Notes: generated by a model from the sequence alone, not told the origin. Numbered from the stretch's first letter, positions 9,695 to 19,439 are shown. The stretch is DNA of 64,000 nucleotides from Alsobacter ponti (GCF_024294805.1 NZ_JANCLU010000008.1:62001-126000), one strand, 5' to 3'. Made by a program: numbers and translations.

Positions 9695-11170
9695 TCAGGC
9701 AGCGTTCTCCGCCTCCGCGAGCCCCAAATCCTTCATCTTGCGGTAGAGGGTCGAGCGGCCGATGCCGAGCCGGCGCGCCATCTCCGTCATGTGCGAGCGG
9801 TAGTGCTGCAGGGCGAAGCGGATGGCCTCCTCCTCCAGCGCGGCGAGCGAGCGAACGTGGCCGTCCTCGCCGAGAAGCCGCAGGCTGGAAGGGTCGCGCA
9901 GCTCCATCTCGCGCGGCGCAGCCATGTAGCGCGGCGGCTCCGGCGCGCGGGCGGCCGGCAGCGCCGGCACGCGCACCTCGAAGCCCTCGACGCGGGAGGC
10001 GATCTGCGGGAACTCCGCCACGGTCAGCTCGTCGCCGTCGCACATCACGACAGCGCGGAACACGGCGTTCTCGAGCTGGCGGATATTGCCCGGCCAATCA
10101 TAGGCGGTGAGCAGGGCGCTGAGCTCGGCGCTGACGCCGCGCACGCGCTTGCCCTCTTCGGCCGCGAAGCGGGCGGTGAACCGCCGCGCCAGCTCGGGAA
10201 TGTCCTCGCGCCGCGCGCGCAGCGGCGGCAGTGTGATCGGGAACACGTTGAGCCGGTAGAACAGGTCCTCGCGGAAGCGGCCCTGCTTCACCAGTTCGAT
10301 CAGGTTCTGGTTGGTCGCGGAGATGAGCCTGATGTCGACCCGCACCGGCCGGCGGCCGCCGACGGGATCGACCTCGCCCTCCTGGATGGCGCGCAGCAGC
10401 TTGGCCTGCGCTTCGGGCGGAAGCTCGCCGATCTCGTCCAGGAACAGCGTGCCGCCGTGCGCCTCGACGAACTTGCCGACGTGCCGTTCGGTGGCCCCGG
10501 TGAAGGCCCCCTTCTCGTGGCCGAACAGCACGGATTCGACGAGGTTCTCCGGGATGGCGGCGCAGTTCACCGTGACGAACGCCTTGCCGCGACGATCGGA
10601 CGAGCCCTGGATGGCGCGCGCCAGCAACTCCTTGCCGACGCCCGATTCGCCCTCGATCAGCACCGGGATGTGCGACTTGCAGGCGCGCTCGGCGAGCCTG
10701 ATGGCGCGAGTCATCTCGGGACTGCGGCTGGCGAGGTCGGCGAAGCCGAGCGTGCCCGTCGCGTGCCGCTTGAACAGGCGGATCTCCTCCTCAAGCGCGC
10801 CGGCCTTGAGCGCGTTCTTGATGGAGATGGCGAGGCGCTCGACGCCGACCGGCTTCACCACGAAGTCCGACGCGCCGGCGCGCATGGCCGAGATCACGGT
10901 TTCGATGGAGCCGTGCGCGGTCTGCACCACGACGGGCGGCATGCGGCCGAGGGCACGAAGGCGGCCGAGCACGCCCATGCCGTCGAGGTCCGGCATCACG
11001 AGGTCGAGGATCACGAGGTCGATCCGGCCGCCGGTAGGGCCGGTGAGCGCCTGCATCGCCGCCTCGCCGCCTTCGGCGAGAACCGCCTGATAGCCCAGCC
11101 GCTGGACGGTGTTCTCCAGCAGTCGGCGCTGAATCGGGTCGTCGTCGACGATCAGGATGGTGCTGCTCAT
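9695..11170 (-). CDS. Sigma-54-dependent response regulator (NtrC family)
   Basis: A 491-residue transcription activator with three domains. The receiver (1-120) has acidic residues DDD at 9-11 and phospho-acceptor Asp56 in LDLVMPD. The AAA+ domain (about 145-375) has Walker A GESGVGKE, the sigma-54 contact motif GAFTGA and Walker [14 protein letters not shown] Fis-type helix-turn-helix sits at the C-terminus ([20 protein letters not shown]). No histidine kinase is adjacent, so its partner is elsewhere. It is divergent from pepF and upstream of the L,D-transpeptidase, a possible but unproven target. Confidence 0.93.
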   Translation of the reverse strand: MSSTILIVDDDPIQRRLLENTVQRLGYQAVLAEGGEAAMQALTGPTGGRIDLVILDLVMPDLDGMGVLGRLRALGRMPPVVVQTAHGSIETVISAMRAGASDFVVKPVGVERLAISIKNALKAGALEEEIRLFKRHATGTLGFADLASRSPEMTRAIRLAERACKSHIPVLIEGESGVGKELLARAIQGSSDRRGKAFVTVNCAAIPENLVESVLFGHEKGAFTGATERHVGKFVEAHGGTLFLDEIGELPPEAQAKLLRAIQEGEVDPVGGRRPVRVDIRLISATNQNLIELVKQGRFREDLFYRLNVFPITLPPLRARREDIPELARRFTARFAAEEGKRVRGVSAELSALLTAYDWPGNIRQLENAVFRAVVMCDGDELTVAEFPQIASRVEGFEVRVPALPAARAPEPPRYMAAPREMELRDPSSLRLLGEDGHVRSLAALEEEAIRFALQHYRSHMTEMARRLGIGRSTLYRKMKDLGLAEAENAA

Positions 11171-11388
11171 GTCTCCCCGCGCGAAAGCCCGCCACGACAG
11201 CCCGCCCGACGGCGCTGTCCCGTTTCGGGGCGATCCTGACCGATCAGGGTAAACGCGGCTTTAACGGCTGGAGCGAAACGGGACGCCCCCCGACGGGACG
11301 CCGGTGTGGCCGCGCGGCCATTGATCCGGGGGGCCGTCTCGCCGATATGAAGGGGTGCCGTCCCTGCCGCGCAGCCCCCGGAGACCCG

Positions 11389-13227
11389 ATGCAGCGAATC
11401 AGCCCCGCCCACAGCGCCCCGGCTTCCCAGGCCGGAAAGCCCGCCGAAGCGCTCGGCTCGCTGCCGGAATGGAACCTCGACGACCTCTACCCGGGCATGG
11501 ACTCGCCGGAGTTCGCGGCGGACCTCGCCGCCGGCGAGGCCGAGTGCAAGGCCTTCGCCGAAGCCTATCGCGGCAAGCTCGAAGGGCTGCTGAAAGGGCC
11601 CAGGCCCGAGGAAACGCTGCACGAGGCGGTGCGCCGCTACGAGGCCATCGAGGACAGGCTCGGCCGCATCATCTCCTATGCGGGACTCGTCTACGCCGGC
11701 GACACCACGGACCCCAAGCGCGCCAAGTTCTACGGCGACGCCCAGGAGAGGCTGACGGCCGCGTCCTCTGACCTCCTGTTCTTCCAGCTCGAACTGAACC
11801 GGATCGACGACGCCGCCCTCGACGCGGCGGCTTCGCGCCCGCCGCTGGCCCATTTCCGACCTTGGCTGGAGGACATCCGCAAGGAGAAGCCCTACCAGCT
11901 CGACGACAAGATCGAGCAGCTGTTCCACGAGAAGTCGGTGACCGGACGGGCGGCGTGGAACCGGCTGTTCGACGAGACGATCTCGGCGCTCAAGTTCAAC
12001 GTGAATGGCGAGGAGCTGACGCTCGAACCCACGCTCAACAAGCTCCAGGACGCCGACGGCGAGGTGCGCCGCACGGCGGCGGAGGCGCTGGCCGCCACGC
12101 TGGGCGCGAACCTTCGCATCTTTACGCTGATCACCAACACGCTGGCCAAGGACAAGGACATCGCCGACCGCTGGCGCGGCTTCCAGGACGTCGCCGACAG
12201 CCGGCATTTGTCCAACCGCGTCGAGCGCGAAGTGGTGGACGCGCTCGTCGGCGCGGTGCGCGAGGCCTATCCCCGCCTGTCGCACCGCTACTACAGGCTG
12301 AAGGCCCGGTGGTTCGGGGTCGACGCCCTCAACCACTGGGACCGCAACGCGCCGCTGCCCAAGGTCGAGCAGCCGATCATCGGCTGGGACGAGGCGCGCG
12401 GCACGGTGCTCGACGCCTATCGCGGCTTCTCTCCGGCCATGGCGGAGATCGCCGGCCGCTTCTTCGACGGACGCTGGATCGACGCGCCGGTCCGTCCCGG
12501 CAAGGCGCCGGGCGCGTTCGCCCACCCGACGGTGCCCTCCGCGCACCCCTACGTGCTGCTCAACTACCAGGGCCGCCCACGCGACGTGATGACGCTGGCG
12601 CACGAGCTGGGCCACGGCGTCCACCAGGTGCTGGCCGCGCCGAACGGCGCGCTGATGGCCCCGACGCCGCTGACCATGGCCGAGACCGCCTCGGTGTTCG
12701 GCGAAATGCTGACCTTCCGCGCCCTGCTCGACAAGGCGCGCGACCCGACCCAGCGCCGCGCCATGCTGGCCGCCAAGGTCGAGGACATGATCAACACCGT
12801 GGTCCGGCAGATCGCCTTCTACAGCTTCGAGCGCGAGGTCCACACCACGCGCGCCTCCGGCGAGCTGACGGCCGAGCAGCTGGGCGCGCTCTGGCTGAAG
12901 GTGCAGGAGGAGAGCCTGGGACCGGCGATCCGGCTGGGGCCGGGTTACGAGACCTTCTGGGCCTACATCCCGCATTTCGTCCACTCGCCGTTCTACGTCT
13001 ACGCCTACGCCTTCGGCGACTGCCTCGTGAACTCGCTCTACGGCGTCTACGAGAAGGCGTCGGACGGGTTCGCCGAGCGCTACCTCGCCATGCTGGCGGC
13101 GGGCGGCACCCGTCACCACACCGAGCTGCTGGCGCCGTTCGGGCTCGACGCGCGCGATCCGGCCTTCTGGCAGATCGGCCTGTCGCTCATCGAGCGGATG
13201 ATCGGCGAGCTGGAGGCGATGGACTGA
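11389..13227 (+). CDS. pepF: M3 family oligoendopeptidase (PepF)
   Basis: A 612-residue zinc metallopeptidase of the PepF/M3B group that cleaves oligopeptides in the cytoplasm. The HExxH zinc motif is HELGH at residues 405-409, and the third ligand is expected in the ETASVFGEM segment about 28 residues later. The ATG at 11389 begins just before the conserved SLPEWNLDDLYP stretch typical of the family N-terminus; an in-frame ATG at 11347 gives an unlike, Cys-rich extension. It is divergent from the sigma-54 regulator across 218 bp and is followed after 40 bp by an ABC1-kinase gene. Confidence 0.94.
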   Translation: MQRISPAHSAPASQAGKPAEALGSLPEWNLDDLYPGMDSPEFAADLAAGEAECKAFAEAYRGKLEGLLKGPRPEETLHEAVRRYEAIEDRLGRIISYAGLVYAGDTTDPKRAKFYGDAQERLTAASSDLLFFQLELNRIDDAALDAAASRPPLAHFRPWLEDIRKEKPYQLDDKIEQLFHEKSVTGRAAWNRLFDETISALKFNVNGEELTLEPTLNKLQDADGEVRRTAAEALAATLGANLRIFTLITNTLAKDKDIADRWRGFQDVADSRHLSNRVEREVVDALVGAVREAYPRLSHRYYRLKARWFGVDALNHWDRNAPLPKVEQPIIGWDEARGTVLDAYRGFSPAMAEIAGRFFDGRWIDAPVRPGKAPGAFAHPTVPSAHPYVLLNYQGRPRDVMTLAHELGHGVHQVLAAPNGALMAPTPLTMAETASVFGEMLTFRALLDKARDPTQRRAMLAAKVEDMINTVVRQIAFYSFEREVHTTRASGELTAEQLGALWLKVQEESLGPAIRLGPGYETFWAYIPHFVHSPFYVYAYAFGDCLVNSLYGVYEKASDGFAERYLAMLAAGGTRHHTELLAPFGLDARDPAFWQIGLSLIERMIGELEAMD

Positions 13228-13267
13228 GCCTATCGACGCCGCGCCCCGCGCGCCCCATATCCCGGCC

Positions 13268-14632
13268 ATGGCCGAGAACGACGACGAACGAAACCGCCTC
13301 GCCGCCCGCATGTCGCGCTATGCGAAGGTGGGCGCCAACATGGGTGGCGTGGCAGCCCGCATTGCGGGAGCGAGGCTGCTGGGCCGGGAAGGCGCGGACC
13401 GCTCCAACGCCGCCGCGCTGACGCAGGCGCTGGGCGGGCTCAAGGGCCCCATCATGAAGGTCGCCCAGCTGATGGCGACCATCCCCGACGTGCTGCCGCC
13501 GGAATACGCGGAGGAGCTGTCGCGCCTGCAGAGCGAGGCCCCGCCGATGGGGCCGGCCTTCGTGAAGCGGCGCATGATCGCCGAGCTCGGCCCCGACTGG
13601 CAGGACCGCTTCGGCAGCTTCGAGCTGCGTTCCTGCGCCGCCGCCTCGCTCGGCCAGGTCCACCGCGCCACCGCCAAGGACGGCAGCCTGCTTGCCTGCA
13701 AGCTGCAATATCCGGACATGCAGTCGGCCGTCGAGGCGGACCTCAAGCAACTCGACCTGCTGTTCGCCCTGCACCGGCGCATGGACCCGGCCATCGACAC
13801 GCGCGAGATCGCCAAGGAAATCGGCGAGCGCGTGCGCGAAGAGCTCGACTATCGCCGCGAGGCGGCCCACGCCGCGCTCTACGGCGACATGCTCGTCAAG
13901 GAGCCGATGGTGCGGGTTCCGGGCGTGTGGAAGGAGCTGTCGACCGCCCGCCTGCTGACCATGGACTGGCTGCAAGGCGAGAAGCTGCTGGACTTCCGCT
14001 CGCATTCGCTGGAAGAGCGCAACCGCATCGCGCAGGCGATGTTCACGGCGTGGTGGCTGCCCTTCAGCCATTACGGCGTGATCCACGGCGACCCGCATCT
14101 CGGCAACTACACCGTGTTCTCGGACGGCGGCGAGCCGCGAGGCATCAACCTCCTCGACTATGGCTGCATCCGGATATTCCCGCCGAGCTTCGTCGGCGGC
14201 GTCGTCGACCTCTATCGCGGGCTGATGGAAGGCGACGAGGCGCGCATCGTCCACGCCTACGAGACCTGGGGCTTCCGCGGCCTGAAGAAAGACGTCATCG
14301 AGGTCCTGAACATCTGGGCCCGCTTCATCTACGGGCCGCTGCTCGACGACCGCGTGCGCACCATCGCCGACGGGGTCCGCCCCGGCCAGTACGGACGGCG
14401 CGAGGCCTACACGGTTCACCAGGCGCTCAAGCAGAAGGGCCCGGTGAGGGTGCCGCGCGAGTTCGTGTTCATGGACCGCGCCGCCATCGGGCTCGGCGGC
14501 GTGTTCCTGCACCTGCGCGCCGAGATGAACTTCCACCGCCTGTTCGCCGCCGCGATCGAGGACTTCTCGCTGGCCAAGGTCGAGGCGCGCCAGCGCAAGG
14601 CGCTCGCCAGGGCGGGACTGGCGTCCGCCTGA
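13268..14632 (+). CDS. ABC1/AarF/UbiB-family atypical kinase
   Basis: A 454-residue protein of the ABC1 (ADCK/UbiB) atypical kinase family, whose members support ubiquinone synthesis or lipid handling. Visible motifs are the N-terminal signature GPIMKVAQLMA (KxAQ where ADCK3-type proteins have KxGQ), the Ala-rich loop AAASLGQVHRA, the VAIK-like lysine in LACKLQYP, the ExD motif in REELDYRREA, HGDPHLGN in the catalytic loop and LLDYGCIR as the DFG equivalent. It lacks the C-terminal membrane helices of UbiB. It could be co-transcribed with pepF (40-bp gap). The substrate is unknown. Confidence 0.87.
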   Translation: MAENDDERNRLAARMSRYAKVGANMGGVAARIAGARLLGREGADRSNAAALTQALGGLKGPIMKVAQLMATIPDVLPPEYAEELSRLQSEAPPMGPAFVKRRMIAELGPDWQDRFGSFELRSCAAASLGQVHRATAKDGSLLACKLQYPDMQSAVEADLKQLDLLFALHRRMDPAIDTREIAKEIGERVREELDYRREAAHAALYGDMLVKEPMVRVPGVWKELSTARLLTMDWLQGEKLLDFRSHSLEERNRIAQAMFTAWWLPFSHYGVIHGDPHLGNYTVFSDGGEPRGINLLDYGCIRIFPPSFVGGVVDLYRGLMEGDEARIVHAYETWGFRGLKKDVIEVLNIWARFIYGPLLDDRVRTIADGVRPGQYGRREAYTVHQALKQKGPVRVPREFVFMDRAAIGLGGVFLHLRAEMNFHRLFAAAIEDFSLAKVEARQRKALARAGLASA

Positions 14633-14644
14633 CGCCGGCGGGTG

Positions 14645-14708
14645 GTGATTCCGCGACCACTTCGAAAACCCGAATCCTCGCAGAAGCTTGCAGTGATTCC
14701 CGGATCAC
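14645..14708. repeat. Second copy of the palindromic GANTC-rich element
   Basis: GTGATTCCGCGACCAC (14645-14660) and GTGATTCCCGGATCAC (14693-14708) are two versions of the 16-bp core seen at 3853. GANTC occurs at 14647, 14672 and 14695. The element fills the 72-bp gap between the convergent ABC1-kinase and M48 genes, and its last copy covers the M48 stop codon (14705-14707). Confidence 0.7.
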
Positions 14709-15787
14709 GGGCCGGATGGGTCGGGATCGCCCGCGCCGGGGTGGGGACCCCATGGTCCTGCCGCCGGCGGCGGCTCGGGCAGGCTCGCCGGCGCGGGAGG
14801 CGGCGGGCGGCCGCCGGCGTACTTTACGAGCGCGGCGACGCGATCCTCGATCGAGGGGTGGGTCGCGAACAGGTCGGCGAAGCCCGAGCGGGGGTTGTCG
14901 AGGCACATCTCCATGACGCCCGACGGCACGCCCGGCAGCTCGCCCTTGCCCGAGATCTTCATGAGCGCGGAAATCATCGCGTCGGGATTCTTGGTCAGCT
15001 CGACGGAGCCGGCGTCGGCGAGAAATTCGCGCGAGCGCGACAGCGCGAAGCGGATGAGCTGCGACAGCGCCCAGGCGAGCGCGATCAGCGCGGCGGCGAT
15101 CAGGACGCCGGCGGCCGCGCCGCCCTTGCCGCGCCGCCGGTCTCCCGACTCGCCGTCCCCGCTCCGGATGGGTCCCTCGAAGCGCATGCGCATGATGACG
15201 CGGAAGAACAGCTCGCCGGCGAAGGACAGGATGCCGGCGATGACGACGGCGATCACCATCGTGGCGACGTCGCCGTTGCGGATATGGGTCAGCTCGTGGC
15301 CCAGCACCGCCTCGATCTCGGCGTCGTCCAGCGCCTCGATGAGCCCGCGCGTCAGGGTGATGGCGTATTGCCGCTCGTTCAATCCGGTGGCGAAGGCGTT
15401 GAGCACCGGCGTCTCGGCGATCTCCAGGCGCGGCATCGGGAGCCCGCGCGAGATGCACAGATTCTCCAGGAGGTTGTAGAGGCGCGGCTCCTGCGCGCGC
15501 GTCACCGCCGCCGCGCCGGTGACGGCGTCGATCATCTTCTGGTGAAAGGCGTAGGCGATGGCGATCCAGACCCCGACGCCGATGGTCGCCAGCGGCGCGG
15601 CGGCGAGGAAGTCGCCGAAGGCGCGCCAGAGCAGCACGTCCAGCGGCGCCGGGCTGCCGAGCGACTCGGCGAACAGCGCGCCCGCGTAGGTCATCACGTA
15701 GACCAGCAGGACGAGGCCGACGAACAGCGCGACGGAGCGGATCCTGTTGGCGCGGATATGCGTGTAGAGGCCGAAGGCGGGGAACAT
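14705..15787 (-). CDS. M48 family zinc metalloprotease (HtpX-like)
   Basis: A 360-residue inner-membrane protease. Two hydrophobic segments near the N-terminus (about 18-38 and 62-85) precede the M48 domain, with HELTH as the zinc motif near residue 165 and the third ligand in SREFLADAGSVEL. Two further transmembrane segments lie between. The last 35 residues are Pro-rich. It starts 18 bp after lemA ends on the same strand, a pairing that is very common and suggests joint envelope quality control. M48 members degrade misfolded membrane proteins. Confidence 0.92.
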   Translation of the reverse strand: MFPAFGLYTHIRANRIRSVALFVGLVLLVYVMTYAGALFAESLGSPAPLDVLLWRAFGDFLAAAPLATIGVGVWIAIAYAFHQKMIDAVTGAAAVTRAQEPRLYNLLENLCISRGLPMPRLEIAETPVLNAFATGLNERQYAITLTRGLIEALDDAEIEAVLGHELTHIRNGDVATMVIAVVIAGILSFAGELFFRVIMRMRFEGPIRSGDGESGDRRRGKGGAAAGVLIAAALIALAWALSQLIRFALSRSREFLADAGSVELTKNPDAMISALMKISGKGELPGVPSGVMEMCLDNPRSGFADLFATHPSIEDRVAALVKYAGGRPPPPAPASLPEPPPAAGPWGPHPGAGDPDPSGP

Positions 15788-15805
15788 GGCCCGCCCTCCC
15801 CGGGG

Positions 15806-16366
15806 CTAGAACTTGACGCTCGGCGCCTGGTCGAGGGCCTTGCGGTCGGCCTCGCCGACGTCGAAGAACTCGCGCGGCGTGAAGCCGATCGACCGCGCGA
15901 AGAACACCGCCGGAAACGACTCCAGCGCCGCGTTGTACTCGCTCACCGAATTGTTGAAGAAGCGCCGCGCCGCCGCCAGCTTGTTCTCGATGTCCGACAG
16001 GTCGGTCTGGAGCTGCTGGAAATTGGTGTTGGCCTTGAGGTCGGGATAGGCCTCGGCCAGCGCGAGCAGCCGGCCGAGCGCGCCGCTCAGCGCGCCCTCG
16101 GCCGCCGCCTGCTGCGCCGGTCCGCTGGCCCCGAGCGCCGCGTTGCGCGCCTGGATGACGGCCTCGAGCGTGCCGCGCTCGTGGGCGGCGTAGCCCTTCA
16201 CCGTCTCGACGAGGTTGGGAATGAGGTCGTGCCGCTGCTTGAGCTGGACGTCGATGTCCGCGAAGGCCTGCCCGACGCGCTGCCGCAGGCCGACCAGGCC
16301 GTTGTAGACCATGACCAGCCACAGGCCGATCAGAGCCAGGACGCCGAGAAGAATCCAGAAGCCCAT
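15806..16366 (-). CDS. lemA: LemA family protein
   Basis: A 186-residue protein with an N-terminal membrane helix (about residues 3-22) and a helical-bundle LemA domain containing NGLVGLRQRVGQAFADIDVQ and the RHDLIPNLVETVKGYAAHE signature. LemA proteins are membrane-anchored with the bundle outside the cytoplasm; the molecular role is unclear, but they recur with M48 proteases, as here. It is the first gene of the lemA-M48 pair. Confidence 0.93.
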   Translation of the reverse strand: MGFWILLGVLALIGLWLVMVYNGLVGLRQRVGQAFADIDVQLKQRHDLIPNLVETVKGYAAHERGTLEAVIQARNAALGASGPAQQAAAEGALSGALGRLLALAEAYPDLKANTNFQQLQTDLSDIENKLAAARRFFNNSVSEYNAALESFPAVFFARSIGFTPREFFDVGEADRKALDQAPSVKF

Positions 16367-16407
16367 GCGCCACCCCCGCTCGCTCGCGAGCGCCTTATAT
16401 CACGCCG

Positions 16408-16869
16408 TCAGTCGCGGATGCGAATGATGGCCTCGACCTCGACCGTGATGTTGCGCGGCAGCGAGCCCATGCCCACCGCCGACCGGGCGTGGCGGCCGGC
16501 GTCGCCGAGCACCTCGACCAGCAGGTCGGAACAGCCGTTGATCACCTCAGGGTGGCGGTCGAACTCCGGCGTGGCGTTGACCATGCCGAGCAGTTTCAGC
16601 ACCTCGACTTTGGAGAGATCGCCGCCGGCGGCCTCCTTCATCAGCGCCAGCAATTGCAGCCCGACCAGCCGGGCGTCGTCGTAGGCGCGGCGCACGTCGA
16701 CGTCCGCGCCGACCTTGCCGGTGCGCATCGAGCCGTCCGGCAGGCGCGGCCCTTGCCCGGCGAGGTAGACCGTCGCGCCATCGCGGCGGATCGGCACGTA
16801 GTTCGCCATCGGCGAGGGCGGCGGCGGCAGGGTCAGCCCGAGCTGGGCCAGCTTCTCTTCGGGTGTCAT
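16408..16869 (-). CDS. RidA family protein (YjgF/YER057c/UK114)
   Basis: A 153-residue member of the RidA superfamily, close to the YjgH/TdcF-like branch with the longer N-terminal segment (LPPPPSPMANYVPIRRDG). Conserved elements are VYLAGQGPRLPDG, the VGLQLLALMKEAAGG helix and the C-terminal VEVEAIIRIRD. RidA proteins are trimers that hydrolyse reactive enamine/imine intermediates from PLP enzymes; the arginine that defines true deaminases is not placed with certainty here. Divergent from the antiporter gene. Confidence 0.9.
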   Translation of the reverse strand: MTPEEKLAQLGLTLPPPPSPMANYVPIRRDGATVYLAGQGPRLPDGSMRTGKVGADVDVRRAYDDARLVGLQLLALMKEAAGGDLSKVEVLKLLGMVNATPEFDRHPEVINGCSDLLVEVLGDAGRHARSAVGMGSLPRNITVEVEAIIRIRD

Positions 16870-17003
16870 GAACGTCTCCGCGTCGGTCGGCGGGCAGTGT
16901 GGTGGCGTGGGCGCGGGCGCGCAAGAGGCCGCCGCGCCGGAGCCTGGCCGCGTTGCCTCCGCGACTTGGATTAGCTAACCAAGACGGAAGCTCGGGAGGG
17001 GAC

Positions 17004-18422
17004 ATGACGATGGCGAGGCGCGCCGCGGCGCGGGTTGCGACGACCTTGGCGGCGCTGGCGGCCGGCGGGCCGGCCTTCGCGGCGACCGGCGTGGACGGGG
17101 CGAGCCTCGGCTTCGCCTGGGCGCTGCCGTTCATCGGCATCCTCCTGTGCATCGCGCTGGGTCCGCTGGCCTTCCCGCACGCCTGGGAGCACCACCAGGG
17201 CAAGATCGCCGCATTCTGGGGCGTGGCCATCGTCGCGCCGCTGGCGCTCGTCGCCGGGCCGGAGGCGACAGTGGAGGCGGTGGCGCACACCGCGCTCACC
17301 GAGTACATGCCATTCATCCTGCTGCTGCTGGCGCTGTTCACCACGGCCGGCGGCATCCTCATCGCCGGTAACATTCACGGATCGCCGGCGATGAACACGG
17401 CGCTGCTCGCCATCGGCGCGCTGTTCGCCAGCCTGATCGGCACCACCGGCGCGTCGATGGTGATGATCCGCCCGATGCTGCGCGCCAACGACGACCGGCG
17501 GCACAACACGCATGTCTTCGTGTTCTTCATCTTCCTGGTGTCGAACCTCGGCGGCGCGCTGACGCCGTTGGGCGATCCGCCTCTGTTCCTCGGCTTCCTC
17601 AAGGGCGTCGACTTCTTCTGGACGACGCGCCACCTGGCGGCCGAGACCCTGTTCGCCTGCGCCGTCGTGCTGGCGACCTTCTTCGTCATCGACAGCTGGG
17701 TCTACCGCCACGAGAAGGCGCTGCCGGACCCCACGCCGGACAAGCGCGTGCGCGTGCGCGGCCTCGGTAACCTCGCCCTGATCGGCGTCATCATCGCCGC
17801 CATCCTGCTCAGCGCCGCGTGGAAGCCGGGCGTGCGCTTCACCGTGCTGGGCGCGGAGCTGGAACTGCAGGATCTCGTGCGCGACGCCATCTTCGTCGTC
17901 GTCACGCTCGTCTCGCTGCGCATCACCAAGCCCGAATACCGGGCGGCCAACGGCTTCTCCTGGGGGCCGATCCAGGAAGTGGCGCGGCTGTTCGCCGCGA
18001 TCTTCACGGTGATGATCCCGGTGCTGGCCATGCTGCGCGCCGGCCGCGACGGAGCGTTCGCGCCGCTGGTGGCGCTGGTGTCGAACCCGGACGGCTCGGC
18101 CAACAACGCCGCCTATTTCTGGCTGACGGGCGGCCTGTCCTCCGTGCTCGACAACGCGCCGACCTATCTCGTCTTCTTCCAGCTGGCCGGCGGAGACGCG
18201 CAGGTCCTGATGCGCGAGGGCGCGTTGACGCTCGCGGCGATCTCCTGCGGCGCGGTGTTCATGGGCGCCAATACCTATATCGGCAACGCGCCGAACTTCA
18301 TGGTCTACGCCATCGCGCGCGACGGCGGGGTGAAGATGCCGAGTTTCATCGGCTACATGGCGTGGTCGGGCGCGGTGCTGATCCCGACCTTCATCCTCAC
18401 CACGCTGCTGTTCTTCCGCTGA
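17004..18422 (+). CDS. NhaD-type Na+/H+ antiporter (IT superfamily)
   Basis: A 472-residue polytopic membrane protein with about twelve hydrophobic segments. It belongs to the ion-transporter superfamily (NhaD/ArsB/CitM): paired re-entrant motifs NLGGALTPLGDPPLFLGF and LSSVLDNAPTYLVFF, then GANTYIGNAPNFM. The first 26 residues resemble a cleavable signal peptide, a known feature of NhaD homologues. The ATG at 17004 follows GGGAGGGGA at a normal distance, which decides the start. It likely exchanges sodium for protons across the inner membrane; the cation is inferred from family only. Confidence 0.88.
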   Translation: MTMARRAAARVATTLAALAAGGPAFAATGVDGASLGFAWALPFIGILLCIALGPLAFPHAWEHHQGKIAAFWGVAIVAPLALVAGPEATVEAVAHTALTEYMPFILLLLALFTTAGGILIAGNIHGSPAMNTALLAIGALFASLIGTTGASMVMIRPMLRANDDRRHNTHVFVFFIFLVSNLGGALTPLGDPPLFLGFLKGVDFFWTTRHLAAETLFACAVVLATFFVIDSWVYRHEKALPDPTPDKRVRVRGLGNLALIGVIIAAILLSAAWKPGVRFTVLGAELELQDLVRDAIFVVVTLVSLRITKPEYRAANGFSWGPIQEVARLFAAIFTVMIPVLAMLRAGRDGAFAPLVALVSNPDGSANNAAYFWLTGGLSSVLDNAPTYLVFFQLAGGDAQVLMREGALTLAAISCGAVFMGANTYIGNAPNFMVYAIARDGGVKMPSFIGYMAWSGAVLIPTFILTTLLFFR

Positions 18423-18551
18423 GCGCCGGGAACCGCGACGGCGGAACGCCGTTGGGGCCGGGCGTGCGGGGCGGCTCCGTTTTTGCTGTTTCCGGAACCT
18501 CGCCGCGGGCCGAAGCAGAACAGCGTCAGGCCCGCGGACCCGCCCGCGACC

Positions 18552-19439
18552 TCACCCCTTCAGGATCGGCTCGCCGAAGCGCGCCACCGGCGCGCCGGGC
18601 ACGTCGACCGGGAACGAGATCAGGGTGCCCTCCTGCCTGTGGCCGAGCCGGTCGGTGGTGAGCGAGGTGACGTAAAGCGTCTTCAGATCCGGCCCGCCGA
18701 AGCAGGGCATGGTGGGGGAAGCGACCGGCAGCATCACCTTGCGAACCAGCGTCCCGTCGGGCGCGATGCGGTTGAGGCAGCCCGCCGACACTCCGGCCGA
18801 CCAGTAATAGCCCTCCGCGTCGCACGCCGCCCCGTCCGGGCGTCCCTCGTCCTCCTCCATCGTGCGCACATGACGGCGGTTGGAGATCGCGCCCGTCGCG
18901 AGGTCGTAGTCGTAGGCGCGGATGAAGCGCTGGCGGCTGTCGGAGTGGAACAGGGTGCGGCCGTCCGGGGAGAAGGCGAGGCCGTTGGAGACGATCAGCC
19001 CGTCCTCCATGCGCCGGCACGTCCCGTCAGGGTCGACGCAATGGAGCGCCGCCACGGTCTCCTTCTCCGGCCGGTCGTCCATGCTGCCGACCCAGAAGCG
19101 GCCGTCCGGCGCGACCTTGCCGTCGTTCAGCCGGTTGCCGGGCCGATCCGGCTCGGGCCGCGCCAGCAGGGTCAGGGCCCCCGTGGCGAAGTCGTACATG
19201 TAGACGCCGTCCCGCAGCGCCACCACCGCGCGGCCGCCGGGCGCGAGGCCGAAGCTGCCGATGGCGCTGGGCATGGGAAACCGGCGCAAATCGCCGGTGG
19301 CGGGGTCGAGCCGGAACAGCGTCGCCGCCGGGATGTCGACGAAATACAACGCCTTCTCGTCCGCCGCCCAGCACGGCCCCTCGCCCGTTCCGAGCGGGAC
19401 GTCGATGAGACGCGTGACTTCGGGCGTGACGATCTCCAT
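18552..19439 (-). CDS. SMP-30/gluconolactonase family hydrolase
   Basis: A 295-residue six-bladed beta-propeller of the SMP-30/regucalcin family, which opens sugar lactones using one divalent metal. Metal-site signatures are the early EGPCW glutamate, NRLNDGKVAPDGRFW (Asn and Asp), and the later FSPDGRTLFHSDS aspartate. The ATG at 19439 lies at the family N-terminus. It is divergent from a GntR regulator and shares with it an operator palindrome at 19487-19498. With the neighbouring DapA-superfamily enzyme it points to breakdown of a sugar acid through its lactone. The exact sugar is unknown. Confidence 0.9.
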   Translation of the reverse strand: MEIVTPEVTRLIDVPLGTGEGPCWAADEKALYFVDIPAATLFRLDPATGDLRRFPMPSAIGSFGLAPGGRAVVALRDGVYMYDFATGALTLLARPEPDRPGNRLNDGKVAPDGRFWVGSMDDRPEKETVAALHCVDPDGTCRRMEDGLIVSNGLAFSPDGRTLFHSDSRQRFIRAYDYDLATGAISNRRHVRTMEEDEGRPDGAACDAEGYYWSAGVSAGCLNRIAPDGTLVRKVMLPVASPTMPCFGGPDLKTLYVTSLTTDRLGHRQEGTLISFPVDVPGAPVARFGEPILKG

